Source: Faucicola osloensis_C
Lineage (GTDB): Bacteria; Pseudomonadota; Gammaproteobacteria; Pseudomonadales; Moraxellaceae
Assembly: GCA_019353055.1 (NCBI GenBank)
Contig: JABAHL010000003.1
Span: 62,001 to 126,000, forward strand
Reading direction: 5' to 3'
DNA length: 64,000 nucleotides
Notes under the pieces: generated by a model
What the model saw: only the letters and a program-made list of their open reading frames with translations
What the model was told of the DNA's origin: nothing
Databases searched by the model: none
Part shown: piece after piece, positions 33,283 to 42,505 of the stretch
Layout of the letters: the number at the start of each line of letters is the position of its first letter
How positions within the stretch are numbered: the first letter of the stretch is position 1
Translations under genes and position numbers: made by a program

Positions 33283-34606
33283 AATTTACTTGTGGCTGAC
33301 GCCCTTGCATGATATCAGCAATCGCTTTTGCTGAGCCGTTCGAGTGCGTCCAGCCCAAAGTGCCATGTCCCGTGTTGAGATACAAATTATCAATACGTCC
33401 TTGGCGATTGACAGCGCGACCGATAATCGGCACATTTGACGGTGTCATCGGTCGCAGCCCTGTCCAATAATTTGGCTGAGTCAAATCTACCGCATCCCCG
33501 AACACCTCTCTCACCCGCCGCGTAATCGCTTGGCAACGAACGGGATTTAGCTCAAGGTTAAAACCGTTAAATTCAGCCGTTCCTGCTACTCGCAAGCGAT
33601 CGCCTAGGCGCGAGTATACCAGTTTAAACTCATCATCAATCAAGCTTACATAAGGTGTCTCATGGGGTCGCAACACGGGGTACGTGGCTGAATAGCCTTT
33701 GGCAGGATAGATGGGTAGATTGATACCCAAATCTTTGACTAAGGCAGGACTATAACTCCCTAACGCCAGTACATAAGCATCCGCGGACAGTATCTGTGAC
33801 TGCGCTGGCAAAGCAGCATTATCTTTGCTATCAACGGACATTACTTCCACACCATCAATGTGTTGGTTATGATAAATAAGTCGTTTGATGGCAGTATTAA
33901 ATAAAAATGTTACCCCTTGCTGTTGACAAAGTGCGGCCAAGCGATGGGTGAATTTTTGGGCATCCCCTGATTCATCAAGTGCGGTATAAGTCGCCCCAAC
34001 TAGCTCTTTGCCAATACCAGTTAACGCAGGCTCTAATTCTATCGCTTTATCCACACTAATTACTTGCCGATCACAACCCAATTGCTGCATCCGTTTAGTG
34101 GGTGCTATCGCTGCTTGAAACTCAGCATAATCGGTATAAAAATGCATAATACCGCGTGTCAGACAGTCATAATCAATGTCCGTTTGCGCCCTAACCTCCC
34201 CCAGTACTTGCCGAGAGTATAATCCTAAATTGACCATCTGCACCAAATTAGCATCAGCACTTTTCGCATTGCACTGCTGCAAAAACTGCCAACCCCAGCG
34301 CCACAGCGCCATATCGGGGACTGTATCTTGTCCCGCGTTGCCCGGCAAACCCAACAACCGACGCCAGCGAAACAACAATGGCGCATCTTCTCGCAATAAC
34401 CATTTTAGCGCTTTATAGGGTGTATCAGGATTTGCCCAAGGCGTAGCATGTGACACAGATATTTGCCCACCATTGGCAAACGATGTGGATAATGCAGCGC
34501 TGCTTTCACGCTCGATTACCGTTACCTCAAACCCTGCTTGTCGTAGCTGCCAAGCAGTGGTAACACCTACTACCCCTGCACCAAGCACGATTACCTGCTT
34601 TGTCAT
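33257..34606 (-). CDS. dadA: D-amino acid dehydrogenase
   Basis: FAD-dependent membrane-associated enzyme that oxidatively deaminates D-amino acids (D-Ala in alanine catabolism) and passes electrons to the respiratory chain. 449 residues from the ATG at 34606. Begins with the dinucleotide-binding VIVLGAGVVGVTTAWQL; ends with the FAD motif region PMTPSNVPIIGRA and LYLNTGHGTLGWTHSNGSA. A frame from 34669 adds 21 residues before the Rossmann strand and is less likely; AAGG before the chosen ATG supports it. No alanine racemase is adjacent. 26 nt overlap with phoR. Confidence 0.93.
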   Translation of the reverse strand: MTKQVIVLGAGVVGVTTAWQLRQAGFEVTVIERESSAALSTSFANGGQISVSHATPWANPDTPYKALKWLLREDAPLLFRWRRLLGLPGNAGQDTVPDMALWRWGWQFLQQCNAKSADANLVQMVNLGLYSRQVLGEVRAQTDIDYDCLTRGIMHFYTDYAEFQAAIAPTKRMQQLGCDRQVISVDKAIELEPALTGIGKELVGATYTALDESGDAQKFTHRLAALCQQQGVTFLFNTAIKRLIYHNQHIDGVEVMSVDSKDNAALPAQSQILSADAYVLALGSYSPALVKDLGINLPIYPAKGYSATYPVLRPHETPYVSLIDDEFKLVYSRLGDRLRVAGTAEFNGFNLELNPVRCQAITRRVREVFGDAVDLTQPNYWTGLRPMTPSNVPIIGRAVNRQGRIDNLYLNTGHGTLGWTHSNGSAKAIADIMQGRQPQVNFNFVGLQA

Positions 34607-34674
34607 AACTTGCCTTACTGTCATTAGCTGATGAATATGTATAGATAAAAAATGTAGATTGACTAGCAATCAAT

Positions 34675-34707
34675 AAAAAGCCCCCAGTTATCATGGAGGC
34701 TTTTTTT
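34675..34707. terminator. Hairpin terminator upstream of dadA, downstream of mscL side
   Basis: A-run, stem GCCxCCA/TGGxGGC (34680-34686 with 34694-34700, one mismatch), then seven T. Oriented symmetrically; on the minus strand it stops transcripts from mscL before they enter dadA. Confidence 0.75.
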
Positions 34708-34761
34708 CATTTATAAATAACATGGGCTGAAATTTTAATCTATCAGCGTGAGTACAAACCG

Positions 34762-35193
34762 TTATTTACTTAATTTACTGCTGATTTCACGGAGCAATAG
34801 TACTTCTTCTGAAGGTTCTGGTGCAGCCGCTTCTTGCGCTTCGCTTTGACGGCGTAGGCGGTTCATGGCTTTCACCAACATAAATATGATAAATGCCAAA
34901 ATAATAAAGTTGATTAAGATGGTGATAAAATTACCATATGCAAATACAGGCACACCCGCTTTTTTCAGCGCATCATACGTCATAGCAGTGCCTGCAGGTA
35001 CATCACCTAACACCACAAACATATTGGTAAAATCGATTCTGCCGCCCATAATCGCAGAGATAATCGGCATAATAATATCTTCTACCAATGACGTCGTGAT
35101 TTTACCAAATGCGCCGCCGATGATGACACCCACTGCCAAATCCATCACGTTGCCTTTGAGGGCAAACTCTTTAAATTCTGACATCATACTCAT
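34762..35193 (-). CDS. mscL: Large-conductance mechanosensitive channel MscL
   Basis: Pentameric inner-membrane channel that opens under high membrane tension as an osmotic safety valve. 143 residues, the normal size. Amphipathic N-terminal helix FKEFALKGNVMDLAVGVI (hydrophobic gate in the same helix), TM1 through IIGGAFGKI, a periplasmic loop, TM2 NFITILINFIILAFIIFML, and a charged cytoplasmic tail. AGGAGAAGTTAT precedes the ATG at 35193, so that start is chosen over internal Met codons. Monocistronic, bounded by terminators. Confidence 0.97.
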   Translation of the reverse strand: MSMMSEFKEFALKGNVMDLAVGVIIGGAFGKITTSLVEDIIMPIISAIMGGRIDFTNMFVVLGDVPAGTAMTYDALKKAGVPVFAYGNFITILINFIILAFIIFMLVKAMNRLRRQSEAQEAAAPEPSEEVLLLREISSKLSK

Positions 35194-35308
35194 ATAACTT
35201 CTCCTATTTCAAAATAATCGCTACAATCGTTGACTAAAAAACCCTTATCATCATAAGCAATTGTGTAAAGTTTTAAACCTTTGCTTTGCCAGCGTGTAGA
35301 TTAAATTA

Positions 35309-35337
35309 AAAAAGCTTGTAACAGGTACAAGCTTTTT
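35309..35337 (-). terminator. typA terminator
   Basis: A perfect 12-bp stem AAAAAGCTTGTA/TACAAGCTTTTT with loop ACAGG (35309-35337), functional on both strands; on the minus strand it follows typA by 49 nt. Confidence 0.85.
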
Positions 35338-35385
35338 GCAAATAAATGTTGGGCTTTTTCAAAATTTTATAGCTTAAATCTGCTA

Positions 35386-37224
35386 TTATTTACGACCGTT
35401 ACGTTTACGTTCACTCTCAGTCAAGTATTTCTTGCGTAGACGAATTGATTTTGGTGTCACCTCAACCAGCTCATCATCTTCAATAAATTCAAGCGCTTGT
35501 TCAAGGGTGAAAATGATTGGCGGCGTTAAAATAATCGCATCATCGGTACCACTGGCGCGCACGTTCGTCAACTGTTTTGCTTTGGTTGGATTAACTACCA
35601 TATCATCGCTACGCGAGTTTTGACCGACAATCATGCCTTCATAGACTTCAGTTTGTGGTGATACAAACATACGACCGCGTTCTTGAAGGTTAAATAGCGC
35701 ATAGCCCAATACCGTACCATTCACCATAGAAATCAACACCCCATTTTGGCGTTTTGCCACATCGCCTGTTTTGACAGGACCATAATGTGAGAAACTTGAA
35801 GTCATGATACCGGTACCTGAGGTAATGGTTAAGAACTCAGAGCGAAAACCGATTAAACCACGTGACGGTACCACCGCTTCAATACGGATACGACCTTTGC
35901 CGTCAACTTCCATATTGGTCAATTCACCTTTACGGTAGCCCATTTGCTCCATTACCGCACCTTGGTGCTGTTCTTCAACGTCAAAAATCACATTTTCAAA
36001 CGGCTCTTGTTTCTCACCATCGATTTCACGAACAATCACTTCTGGACGTGATACACCGAGCTCAAAACCTTCACGGCGCATATTCTCAATCAATACAGAT
36101 AAATGAAGTTCCCCACGACCTGATACTTTAAATTTATCAGGACTGTCGGTATCTTCTACGCGAAGTGCCACGTTATGAATCAACTCACGTTCTAGGCGTT
36201 CACGAATATTGCGCGACGTCACGAATTTACCTTCTTTACCCGCAAATGGTGAGTTATTCACTTGGAAAGTCATCGATACGGTTGGCTCATCGACACTTAG
36301 CGGTGGTAAGGCTTCTACGTTTTGTGGATCACAGATAGTATCAGAAATATTTAACGCATCGATACCCGTGATACAGACGATATCACCTGCCTGCGCCATA
36401 GGTACTTCGATACGGTCAAGACCATGGTAACCCATGATTTGTAGGATACGGCCGTTACGTTTATTACCTTCTTTATCCACAATCGTTACAGGTGTATTGG
36501 TTTTAACCGACCCACGCTGAATACGACCGATACCAATCAAACCTTTGAAGTTATCATAATCAAGGCTTGAAATTTGCATACGGAATGGACCGTCCGTATC
36601 CACCTGTGGTGGCTCAACAACATTAACGATGGTTTCAAACAATGGCTGCATATCTTCTGCAAGCTCGTCAGGCGATAAACCTGCAATACCATTCATGGCA
36701 GAGGTATAAACGATGGGAAAATCTAGCTGCTCATCTGTCGCACCCAAATTATCAAACAAATCAAACACCTGATCCATGACCCAGTCTGGACGTGCGCTTG
36801 GTTTGTCAATTTTATTAATCACCACGATTGGCTTTAAGCCACGGGCAAATGCTTTTGAGGTCACAAAACGGGTTTGTGGCATAGGACCATCAACGGCATC
36901 AACTAATAACAACACACAGTCAACCATCGACATCACACGTTCAACTTCACCACCGAAGTCGGCGTGACCGGGGGTATCGACGATGTTAATACGGTATTCA
37001 ACGCCGTCTTTAGGATTGGTCCATTTGATTGCCGTATTTTTGGCTAAAATGGTAATACCACGCTCTTGCTCTAATGCGTTAGAGTCCATGACGCGTTCAA
37101 CTTCTGCGGCACGCTCACCAAAAGTACCAGATTGTTGTAACAGTTTATCGACTAGAGTAGTTTTACCATGGTCAACGTGGGCAATAATCGCAATATTGCG
37201 AAGATTTTTGATTGAATCTGACAT
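35386..37224 (-). CDS. typA: Ribosome-associated GTPase TypA/BipA
   Basis: Translational GTPase related to EF-G, important in stress, cold and ribosome assembly. 612 residues, as in the family. G1 IIAHVDHGKTTLVDKLL (about 13-29), switch II DTPGHADFGGEVERV (about 84), NKIDKPSARPDW; EF-G-like domains III and V, and the BipA-specific C-terminal domain with VNGTVLGYALFNLQERG and basic tail KYLTESERKRNGRK. Monocistronic in this window, with its own terminator. The upstream gene is ompA on the same strand, but another terminator separates them. Confidence 0.98.
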   Translation of the reverse strand: MSDSIKNLRNIAIIAHVDHGKTTLVDKLLQQSGTFGERAAEVERVMDSNALEQERGITILAKNTAIKWTNPKDGVEYRINIVDTPGHADFGGEVERVMSMVDCVLLLVDAVDGPMPQTRFVTSKAFARGLKPIVVINKIDKPSARPDWVMDQVFDLFDNLGATDEQLDFPIVYTSAMNGIAGLSPDELAEDMQPLFETIVNVVEPPQVDTDGPFRMQISSLDYDNFKGLIGIGRIQRGSVKTNTPVTIVDKEGNKRNGRILQIMGYHGLDRIEVPMAQAGDIVCITGIDALNISDTICDPQNVEALPPLSVDEPTVSMTFQVNNSPFAGKEGKFVTSRNIRERLERELIHNVALRVEDTDSPDKFKVSGRGELHLSVLIENMRREGFELGVSRPEVIVREIDGEKQEPFENVIFDVEEQHQGAVMEQMGYRKGELTNMEVDGKGRIRIEAVVPSRGLIGFRSEFLTITSGTGIMTSSFSHYGPVKTGDVAKRQNGVLISMVNGTVLGYALFNLQERGRMFVSPQTEVYEGMIVGQNSRSDDMVVNPTKAKQLTNVRASGTDDAIILTPPIIFTLEQALEFIEDDELVEVTPKSIRLRKKYLTESERKRNGRK

Positions 37225-37345
37225 AAAAAAATAGCTCTTGAAAATTCGGCTAGGAAGGGAAATTAAAACACGCGGTAGTATAACATCTTATCGTTAAAAA
37301 TAGATTAAATTTATCTAAGTTGAGTTTATAGCTGATAATAAAAAT

Positions 37346-37376
37346 AAAAAAAGCTACCAACGAGGGTAGCTTTTTT
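37346..37376 (-). terminator. ompA terminator
   Basis: A-run, stem AAGCTACC/GGTAGCTT (37351-37358 with 37365-37372), loop AACGAG, T-run; perfect and bidirectional. It lies 13 nt past the ompA stop on the minus strand. Confidence 0.85.
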
Positions 37377-37389
37377 ATTTAATAGCTAA

Positions 37390-38547
37390 TTATTGTACGT
37401 TCATGTCTTTAGTTTGAACGGTTGTGCTAGATTTGTTACCAGTGATGATAGCATATACACGACGGTTCATTGCACGACCTTCAGCAGTGTTGTTGTCTGC
37501 AATTGGGCGGTCATAACCGTAACCCACTGTGCTAATACGTTGTGGTGCAACACCAAATTGGTTAACTAACATTGATTTAACCGCATTTGCACGTGCTTCA
37601 GACAAACGTTGGTTGTAACGCGCAGATGGACCAGTTTTTGAAGCGTGACCTTCAATTGAAGCTGTTGAATTTGGATATTCACTCATTTTTTCAGCAACTT
37701 TTTGGATTTCTGGTTTGTACTGATCTTTGATGACAGTTTTGTCATTGTCAAAGAATACACGTAATTCCATACGTAATGCGTCATCGGCTGTAATTTCACG
37801 TGGGCAACCATCAGCATCTACAACAACATTTAATGGGGTGCCTGGGCATTTGTCAACGCTATTTAACACGCCATCTTGGTCGTCATCACCATCAGTCACA
37901 ATGATTGGCTCAACAGGTGTAGGCTCAACTACTGGCGCTGCTGGTGCCAAGTGACCACCTAGAACTACGTTAAGACCTGCTAATGCTAGACCTTCCCACC
38001 AATCGTTATCGAAGTTATAAATCGCACGACCTTCACCACGTAAGCTTAATGCGTCATTGATACGGTAGTAAGCACCAAGACCTAAGTTACCAATTGTATC
38101 TTTTGAAGTTGCTTTGCTGCCATCATCAAATACCATTGAGGTTTTTGATTGACCTGCACCGATTAACACATATGGCTTGAATGGGCTGTTAGTGTAGCCA
38201 CTAAAGGTTTCAGTACCAATAGTAAAGTTACCTGAGTATGATTTTTGTTCAAATTCAAGTCCGTTAACTTTATCGCCGTTACTATTTAATGCATCAGAAT
38301 CAGTTTCACCGTACTCTAATTCAAGTGCGATAGTTGGTGTCAATTCGATACCAATACCTGCACCAGTGTACAAGTCGTTATCTTGGTGAGTACCTGCGAA
38401 TTGCTCGCCTTGTTTGTCTTCAGTTTTGCTGATACCGTCTACATAATGGTAACCTAGTAGCAAAGGTGTAACAGTAACGCCTGCGTTAGCGGCTACTGGC
38501 ATAACAGCTGCAGCAACAACTGCTAGAGCGATTTTATTTAGCTTCAT
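37390..38547 (-). CDS. ompA: OmpA/OprF-family outer membrane porin
   Basis: 385 residues. Signal peptide MKLNKIALAVVAAAVMPVAANA with cleavage after ANA, an eight-strand barrel (about 23-205), a calcium-binding thrombospondin type 3-like linker rich in Asp (DGDDDQDGVLNSVDKCPGTP, about 220-240) and the C-terminal OmpA peptidoglycan-binding domain (about 250-375) with the RLSEARANAVKSML helix and GYGYDRPIADN. It anchors outer membrane to cell wall; Moraxella calls this OMP CD-like. A strong ribosome site (TGGAGGACTTCT) precedes the ATG. It has a long AT-rich upstream region of its own. Confidence 0.95.
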   Translation of the reverse strand: MKLNKIALAVVAAAVMPVAANAGVTVTPLLLGYHYVDGISKTEDKQGEQFAGTHQDNDLYTGAGIGIELTPTIALELEYGETDSDALNSNGDKVNGLEFEQKSYSGNFTIGTETFSGYTNSPFKPYVLIGAGQSKTSMVFDDGSKATSKDTIGNLGLGAYYRINDALSLRGEGRAIYNFDNDWWEGLALAGLNVVLGGHLAPAAPVVEPTPVEPIIVTDGDDDQDGVLNSVDKCPGTPLNVVVDADGCPREITADDALRMELRVFFDNDKTVIKDQYKPEIQKVAEKMSEYPNSTASIEGHASKTGPSARYNQRLSEARANAVKSMLVNQFGVAPQRISTVGYGYDRPIADNNTAEGRAMNRRVYAIITGNKSSTTVQTKDMNVQ

Positions 38548-39234
38548 AGAAGTCCTCCAAAGGATTGGCTCATTTTAAATTAAAATAACCTGACAGTTAA
38601 TTCATAAAATAACACATCAAAACACATGTACTTTATGAACTTGTTAAATATAGCTTAACGCCTAAAAATTGTGTTTACAACTCTTTTTTTTACATTGCTA
38701 CACAATATTACACGAACATCACAATATGTTATATTTTTATTTTTTAGTAGCTAAGCTTATTAATTACGCTCAATACTAAGAATCCAACAACCATCATAAT
38801 GATTCGAAATTACACATCAAAACTATACACTCATCTTGAGAAGGATTTTAATACAGTCTATTTAAATTTACCATATCTTAAATTCATACTGTCACTAAAT
38901 GATACATTCTAGTGACATTCATTTACTTAATGTGTGAGTGATGCGTTTGCTATACCACTAAAACAGTTTCTTCTAGATAATAGCTTAGCGTTCATAAATT
39001 AAGATAGATACTTTAACATGTAAACGCATCAATCGGTTTTGAAAACTTCATTATGTCAGACTGTAACAGTCTTTTGGTCGCTTTTATTAGCTTTGCTGTT
39101 ATTAGCTTTATAGTCAGCCACCTCTATCCTTTATATCAATATTTGTTTGTTAATTTATCAAAACTCTCTATAATGATGAACTAAAATCGTTTATTGTGTT
39201 ATTCCATCATGATCTAGCCGGTAGCTCTAATAGC
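38548..39234. other. Long AT-rich upstream region of ompA and the pseudopilin gene
   Basis: Nearly 690 nt without a credible ORF between divergent genes, very AT-rich (poly-T runs near 38690 and 38735). It probably holds a long ompA leader and promoter. A plausible plus-strand promoter is annotated at 39147. I see no tRNA, riboswitch core or strong hairpin. A GTG-initiated frame from 39196 extends the pseudopilin gene but is not preferred. Confidence 0.5.
39147..39174 (+). promoter_or_regulatory. Candidate promoter of the pseudopilin gene
   Basis: TTGTTA (39147-39152), 16-nt spacer, exact TATAAT (39169-39174), about 60 nt before the ATG at 39235. Motif-based inference. Confidence 0.45.
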
Positions 39235-39798
39235 ATGAATGATTCGAAAGCCAACGTATTCTCAATAAAGAGACAGGGATTTACTTTGATTGAAACAGTC
39301 GTCGTTTTGGCTGTTTTATCTATCATCGTGGCGATGGCTTCGATTACTATTACCAACAGCTTAAAGCAAATGGAAGCAAAAAATATCGCTTCAAGTTTAA
39401 TGAATTTTTTAAGCAGCGCAAAACAAGAGGCGCTAATTTATCAAAATCCAGTCATCGCCTGTGTCGCTAATGACAGCTTGGCTTGCGTAACAACTGGCGG
39501 TCATCAGCTGATTAGCTTTATCGATAAAAACAGTAATAACAGATATGAGGCAGCGGTAGACAAACTCAATCATCAGCTTACATTAGATTTAACCTGGGGT
39601 GTAGTTACGGCAAATATCTCGCTGAATAACAACTATATTATTTTTAAGCCAGAAAACGCTAGACCCATTGGTTATATGGGCAATATTCAATACTGCCCTT
39701 TAGATGGTAAGGTCGATAATCGACTAAAGGTAAGTTTTAGCAAAACAGGCATTATTAAATATAAGCCCTACTCAGTTGAACAGTTTAACTGCCCCTAA
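39235..39798 (+). CDS. Type IV pseudopilin, FimT/GspH-like minor pilin
   Basis: 187 residues from the ATG at 39235. A short basic leader ends in KRQG, followed by the type III signal FTLIETVVVLAVLSIIVAM with Glu at position +5, so it is a PilD substrate. The remainder resembles FimT/GspH: NIASSLMNFLSSAKQEALIYQNPV, a GspH domain with two Cys in ACVANDSLACVTTGG, and the C-terminal SKTGIIKYKPY and Cys near the end (FNCP). Minor pilins prime pilus assembly and bind DNA in some relatives. It stands alone here, without the usual minor pilin operon; it converges on pdxJ. Confidence 0.88.
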   Translation: MNDSKANVFSIKRQGFTLIETVVVLAVLSIIVAMASITITNSLKQMEAKNIASSLMNFLSSAKQEALIYQNPVIACVANDSLACVTTGGHQLISFIDKNSNNRYEAAVDKLNHQLTLDLTWGVVTANISLNNNYIIFKPENARPIGYMGNIQYCPLDGKVDNRLKVSFSKTGIIKYKPYSVEQFNCP

Positions 39799-39801
39799 CA
39801 G

Positions 39802-40551
39802 CTAGGCTTTTGGCGTAAATGCTTTTCTCATTGCGCCAACCGCTTGGCTAAGCCCCATAAACACACTGTCTGCAATAATGGCATGACCAATGTTTAGTTC
39901 ATGGATGCCACCAATATCAGCAATGGGTGCAACGTTATTACGGGTAAGACCGTGCCCTGCATTGACCAGTAAACTTGCTTTTGCCTCGTGGGCATGAGTC
40001 ACGGCTGTTTTGATACGGGTGATTTCATGGCTAATTTTAACTTGGTCATTTTGCAAACAATAGTCCGCATAGGCGCCCGTGTGTAGTTCAATGGCATCTG
40101 CACCTAACGCAATACTTTTATCAATTTGCGCCAACTCTGTATCAATGAATAGTGACACTTGAGTGCCGACTTGATGTAACTGTTGAATCGCACTGGCTAT
40201 TTTGTCCTGATTGCCAATCACATCAAGACCGCCTTCGGTGGTCAGTTCTTGGCGTTTTTCAGGGACAAAGCACACCCAAGCTGGCTTAACATCACAGGCT
40301 ATCGCTACCATCTCGTCAGTGACTGCCATTTCAAGGTTCATACGAGTCGTTATGACTTTGGCAAGGCGATAAACATCATCATCTTGAATGTGACGACGAT
40401 CTTCACGCAAATGCAGCGTAATACCATCCGCCCCCGCCTGCTCACAAATTAATGCCCCTGCTACAGGGTCGGGATACGCCACGCCACGCGCTTGACGCAA
40501 CGTTGCAATATGGTCGATATTCACACCGAGTAAGGGTTTATTGCTAGTCAT
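39802..40551 (-). CDS. pdxJ: Pyridoxine 5'-phosphate synthase PdxJ
   Basis: TIM-barrel enzyme that condenses 1-deoxyxylulose 5-phosphate with 3-amino-2-oxopropyl phosphate to make pyridoxine 5'-phosphate (DXP-dependent vitamin B6 route). 249 residues from the ATG at 40551. Motifs: LLGVNIDHIATLRQARG at the N-terminus, GADGITLHLREDRRHI, VCFVPEKRQELTTEGGLD, and LVNAGHGLTRNNV. A frame from 40599 would overlap recO by 28 nt and adds non-family residues, so the internal ATG, 20 nt after recO, is preferred. Last gene of the lepA-to-pdxJ operon. Confidence 0.97.
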   Translation of the reverse strand: MTSNKPLLGVNIDHIATLRQARGVAYPDPVAGALICEQAGADGITLHLREDRRHIQDDDVYRLAKVITTRMNLEMAVTDEMVAIACDVKPAWVCFVPEKRQELTTEGGLDVIGNQDKIASAIQQLHQVGTQVSLFIDTELAQIDKSIALGADAIELHTGAYADYCLQNDQVKISHEITRIKTAVTHAHEAKASLLVNAGHGLTRNNVAPIADIGGIHELNIGHAIIADSVFMGLSQAVGAMRKAFTPKA

Positions 40552-40571
40552 GATATGCCCTATTTTGTCTA

Positions 40572-41327
40572 TTATTGATATTGGGTAAGCTGCTGCCAAA
40601 GTTCTCGGCTTTGCAAGGTTTGATAATTGAGTAAATTATCCATCAAATGGCGGTGTATGACACTGATACTATTGACCAATTGTTTGGCTAAATCAAAATC
40701 TTGCTGCATCATTTGGTTAAACCTAGCTTCATCTTGTAAACATTGATACCAAGTTAACAGCTGCTCACCTGTTAATGCTATGTCGGGTTTATCCAAGGGT
40801 AAAACTGGCATAAATCCCTGCTGTAGCTGGTATTGATAACGCTGCGATGGGACTATTAAATCCCCCAACGCATCTTTAGCAAAATCGAACCCATAGCCTA
40901 ATTGTTCAAACAATACATTTTCAAAGCGTCTTAAATGCCACTTTAAACGGGTCATGTCATGTGGCGATTGCGCTGGCTCGACAAACAGCGTTGCCATGTT
41001 TGCCACGCACTGCTGATATGCTTGCCATATCTCAGCAAACGGCTCTTCAACAGGCAATAGTTTTTGCAAAATCTCATTGAGATACATGCCCGCATACAGG
41101 CTTTGTCCTGTGAGGGTAATGTGATTTTGCAAAATCTGGCTTTGACTAAAAGTTTTTAGGCTGTTTTTACCATTGCCAAAAAATTGTATGGGGACAAATA
41201 GCGGTAAGTTTTTTTTACCGATACCATGTACTACGCCCCATTCTTCACTAAACAGGTAAATTAAACTACGGCTTTCACCATACGGTTTTTGGTGCAGAAT
41301 ATAACCTGTTAGCAGTTGATTGCGCAT
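40572..41327 (-). CDS. recO: DNA repair protein RecO
   Basis: Mediator that works with RecR and RecF to load RecA on SSB-coated DNA. 251 residues. N-terminal OB fold (GYILHQKPYGESRSLIYLFS, about 8-27), then the helical domain with SLYAGMYLNEILQKLL and RFENVLFEQLGYG. No zinc-finger cysteines of the kind seen in some RecO. It is 13 nt from era and 20 nt from pdxJ, in the classic rnc-era-recO-pdxJ order. Confidence 0.94.
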   Translation of the reverse strand: MRNQLLTGYILHQKPYGESRSLIYLFSEEWGVVHGIGKKNLPLFVPIQFFGNGKNSLKTFSQSQILQNHITLTGQSLYAGMYLNEILQKLLPVEEPFAEIWQAYQQCVANMATLFVEPAQSPHDMTRLKWHLRRFENVLFEQLGYGFDFAKDALGDLIVPSQRYQYQLQQGFMPVLPLDKPDIALTGEQLLTWYQCLQDEARFNQMMQQDFDLAKQLVNSISVIHRHLMDNLLNYQTLQSRELWQQLTQYQ

Positions 41328-41340
41328 AGTAGCCTATAGC

Positions 41341-42390
41341 CTAGTAGCCCAAACTCGTTAGGGCACGCTCATCGTCTGACCAGCCTTTTTTGACTTTAAC
41401 CCAAAGCGTTAGCATCACTTTTTTATCAAACATTTTTTCCATGTCTTGGCGCGCTTCGATGCCGATTTGTTTGATTTTTTCGCCTTTATCACCGATGACA
41501 ATCACCTTTTGACCTTGACGCTCGACAAAAATCGTAGCATCGATAAAGGTCACGGCTTTACGCCATTTGCCTGTTTTTGGGTCTTGATGTGCGGGCTCAT
41601 CCTTAAAGGTATCGATTTGTACCGTTAAATCGTAAGGAATCTCATCGCCCGATGCGCGCATCACTTTTTCACGAATGATTTCACTGGCTAAAAAGCGTTC
41701 TGAACGGTCAGTGACTTGCTCTGCATCATAGATTGGCGCTGCAATCGGTAAATGCTTACCGATGACTCGTACTAGCTCATCTAAGTTATGCGCACGTAAT
41801 GCAGATACGGGCACGATATCGCTAAATACTTGGGTATCATGCAGTTTTTGTAGTAGCGCGAATAGCTGAGTTTCGTCCTTAATGGTGTCGCTTTTATTAA
41901 TCACTGCAATCACAGGGACACCCAAATTTTGCACTTTGGCAAACACCAGCTCATCATCTTCCACCCATTTTAGGCTATCAATCACAAACAATACCGCATC
42001 CACATCTGCCAAAGCCGAGGTTGCGGCTTTATTCATACGCTCATTGATAGCGCGCACTTCGCGGCTATGGATACCTGGGGTGTCAACAAAAATTGCTTGT
42101 AGTTGCTCGTTGGTCAAAATCCCCATAATACGATGGCGGGTGGTTTGGGGTTTTCGCGAGGTAATCGACAATTTTTGACCCAACACATGATTCATCAATG
42201 TTGATTTACCCACATTTGGACGTCCGACAATGGCTACATACCCCGTGCGAAAATCCACTGCGCGCGCGGGCGCTAATTCACTTTGCCCACTAAAGAATTG
42301 ACTGATAACATCATGGTTGTTGTCCGCTGATGGATTGTCGACAGCTGGGTCAGTGGTTGTTTGTTGGGTAGCGTCTGCTTGGTTAAACAT
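41341..42390 (-). CDS. era: GTPase Era
   Basis: Essential GTPase that checks 16S rRNA 3'-end maturation. 349 residues from the ATG at 42390. It has an extra N-terminal stretch of about 50 residues, Asp/Asn/Ala-rich, before the G domain. G1 VGRPNVGKSTLM, switch I PQTTRHRIMGI, G3 DTPGIHSR, G4 NKSDTIKD. C-terminal KH domain (about 270-349) with TIFVERQGQKVIVIGDKGEKI. Family members are usually about 300 residues, so the N-terminal extension is notable. Follows rnc after a 115-nt gap. Confidence 0.96.
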   Translation of the reverse strand: MFNQADATQQTTTDPAVDNPSADNNHDVISQFFSGQSELAPARAVDFRTGYVAIVGRPNVGKSTLMNHVLGQKLSITSRKPQTTRHRIMGILTNEQLQAIFVDTPGIHSREVRAINERMNKAATSALADVDAVLFVIDSLKWVEDDELVFAKVQNLGVPVIAVINKSDTIKDETQLFALLQKLHDTQVFSDIVPVSALRAHNLDELVRVIGKHLPIAAPIYDAEQVTDRSERFLASEIIREKVMRASGDEIPYDLTVQIDTFKDEPAHQDPKTGKWRKAVTFIDATIFVERQGQKVIVIGDKGEKIKQIGIEARQDMEKMFDKKVMLTLWVKVKKGWSDDERALTSLGY

Positions 42391-42505
42391 AAAGTGGGAT
42401 CTCAACATTGGTTTAAAGGGTACAAATTATTGTAGAAGAGTTTTGAGCAAATTTCAGTAAGCATTTCATCAAATTTGGGTATTGACAGTATAGCAGGTTG
42501 GCAAA

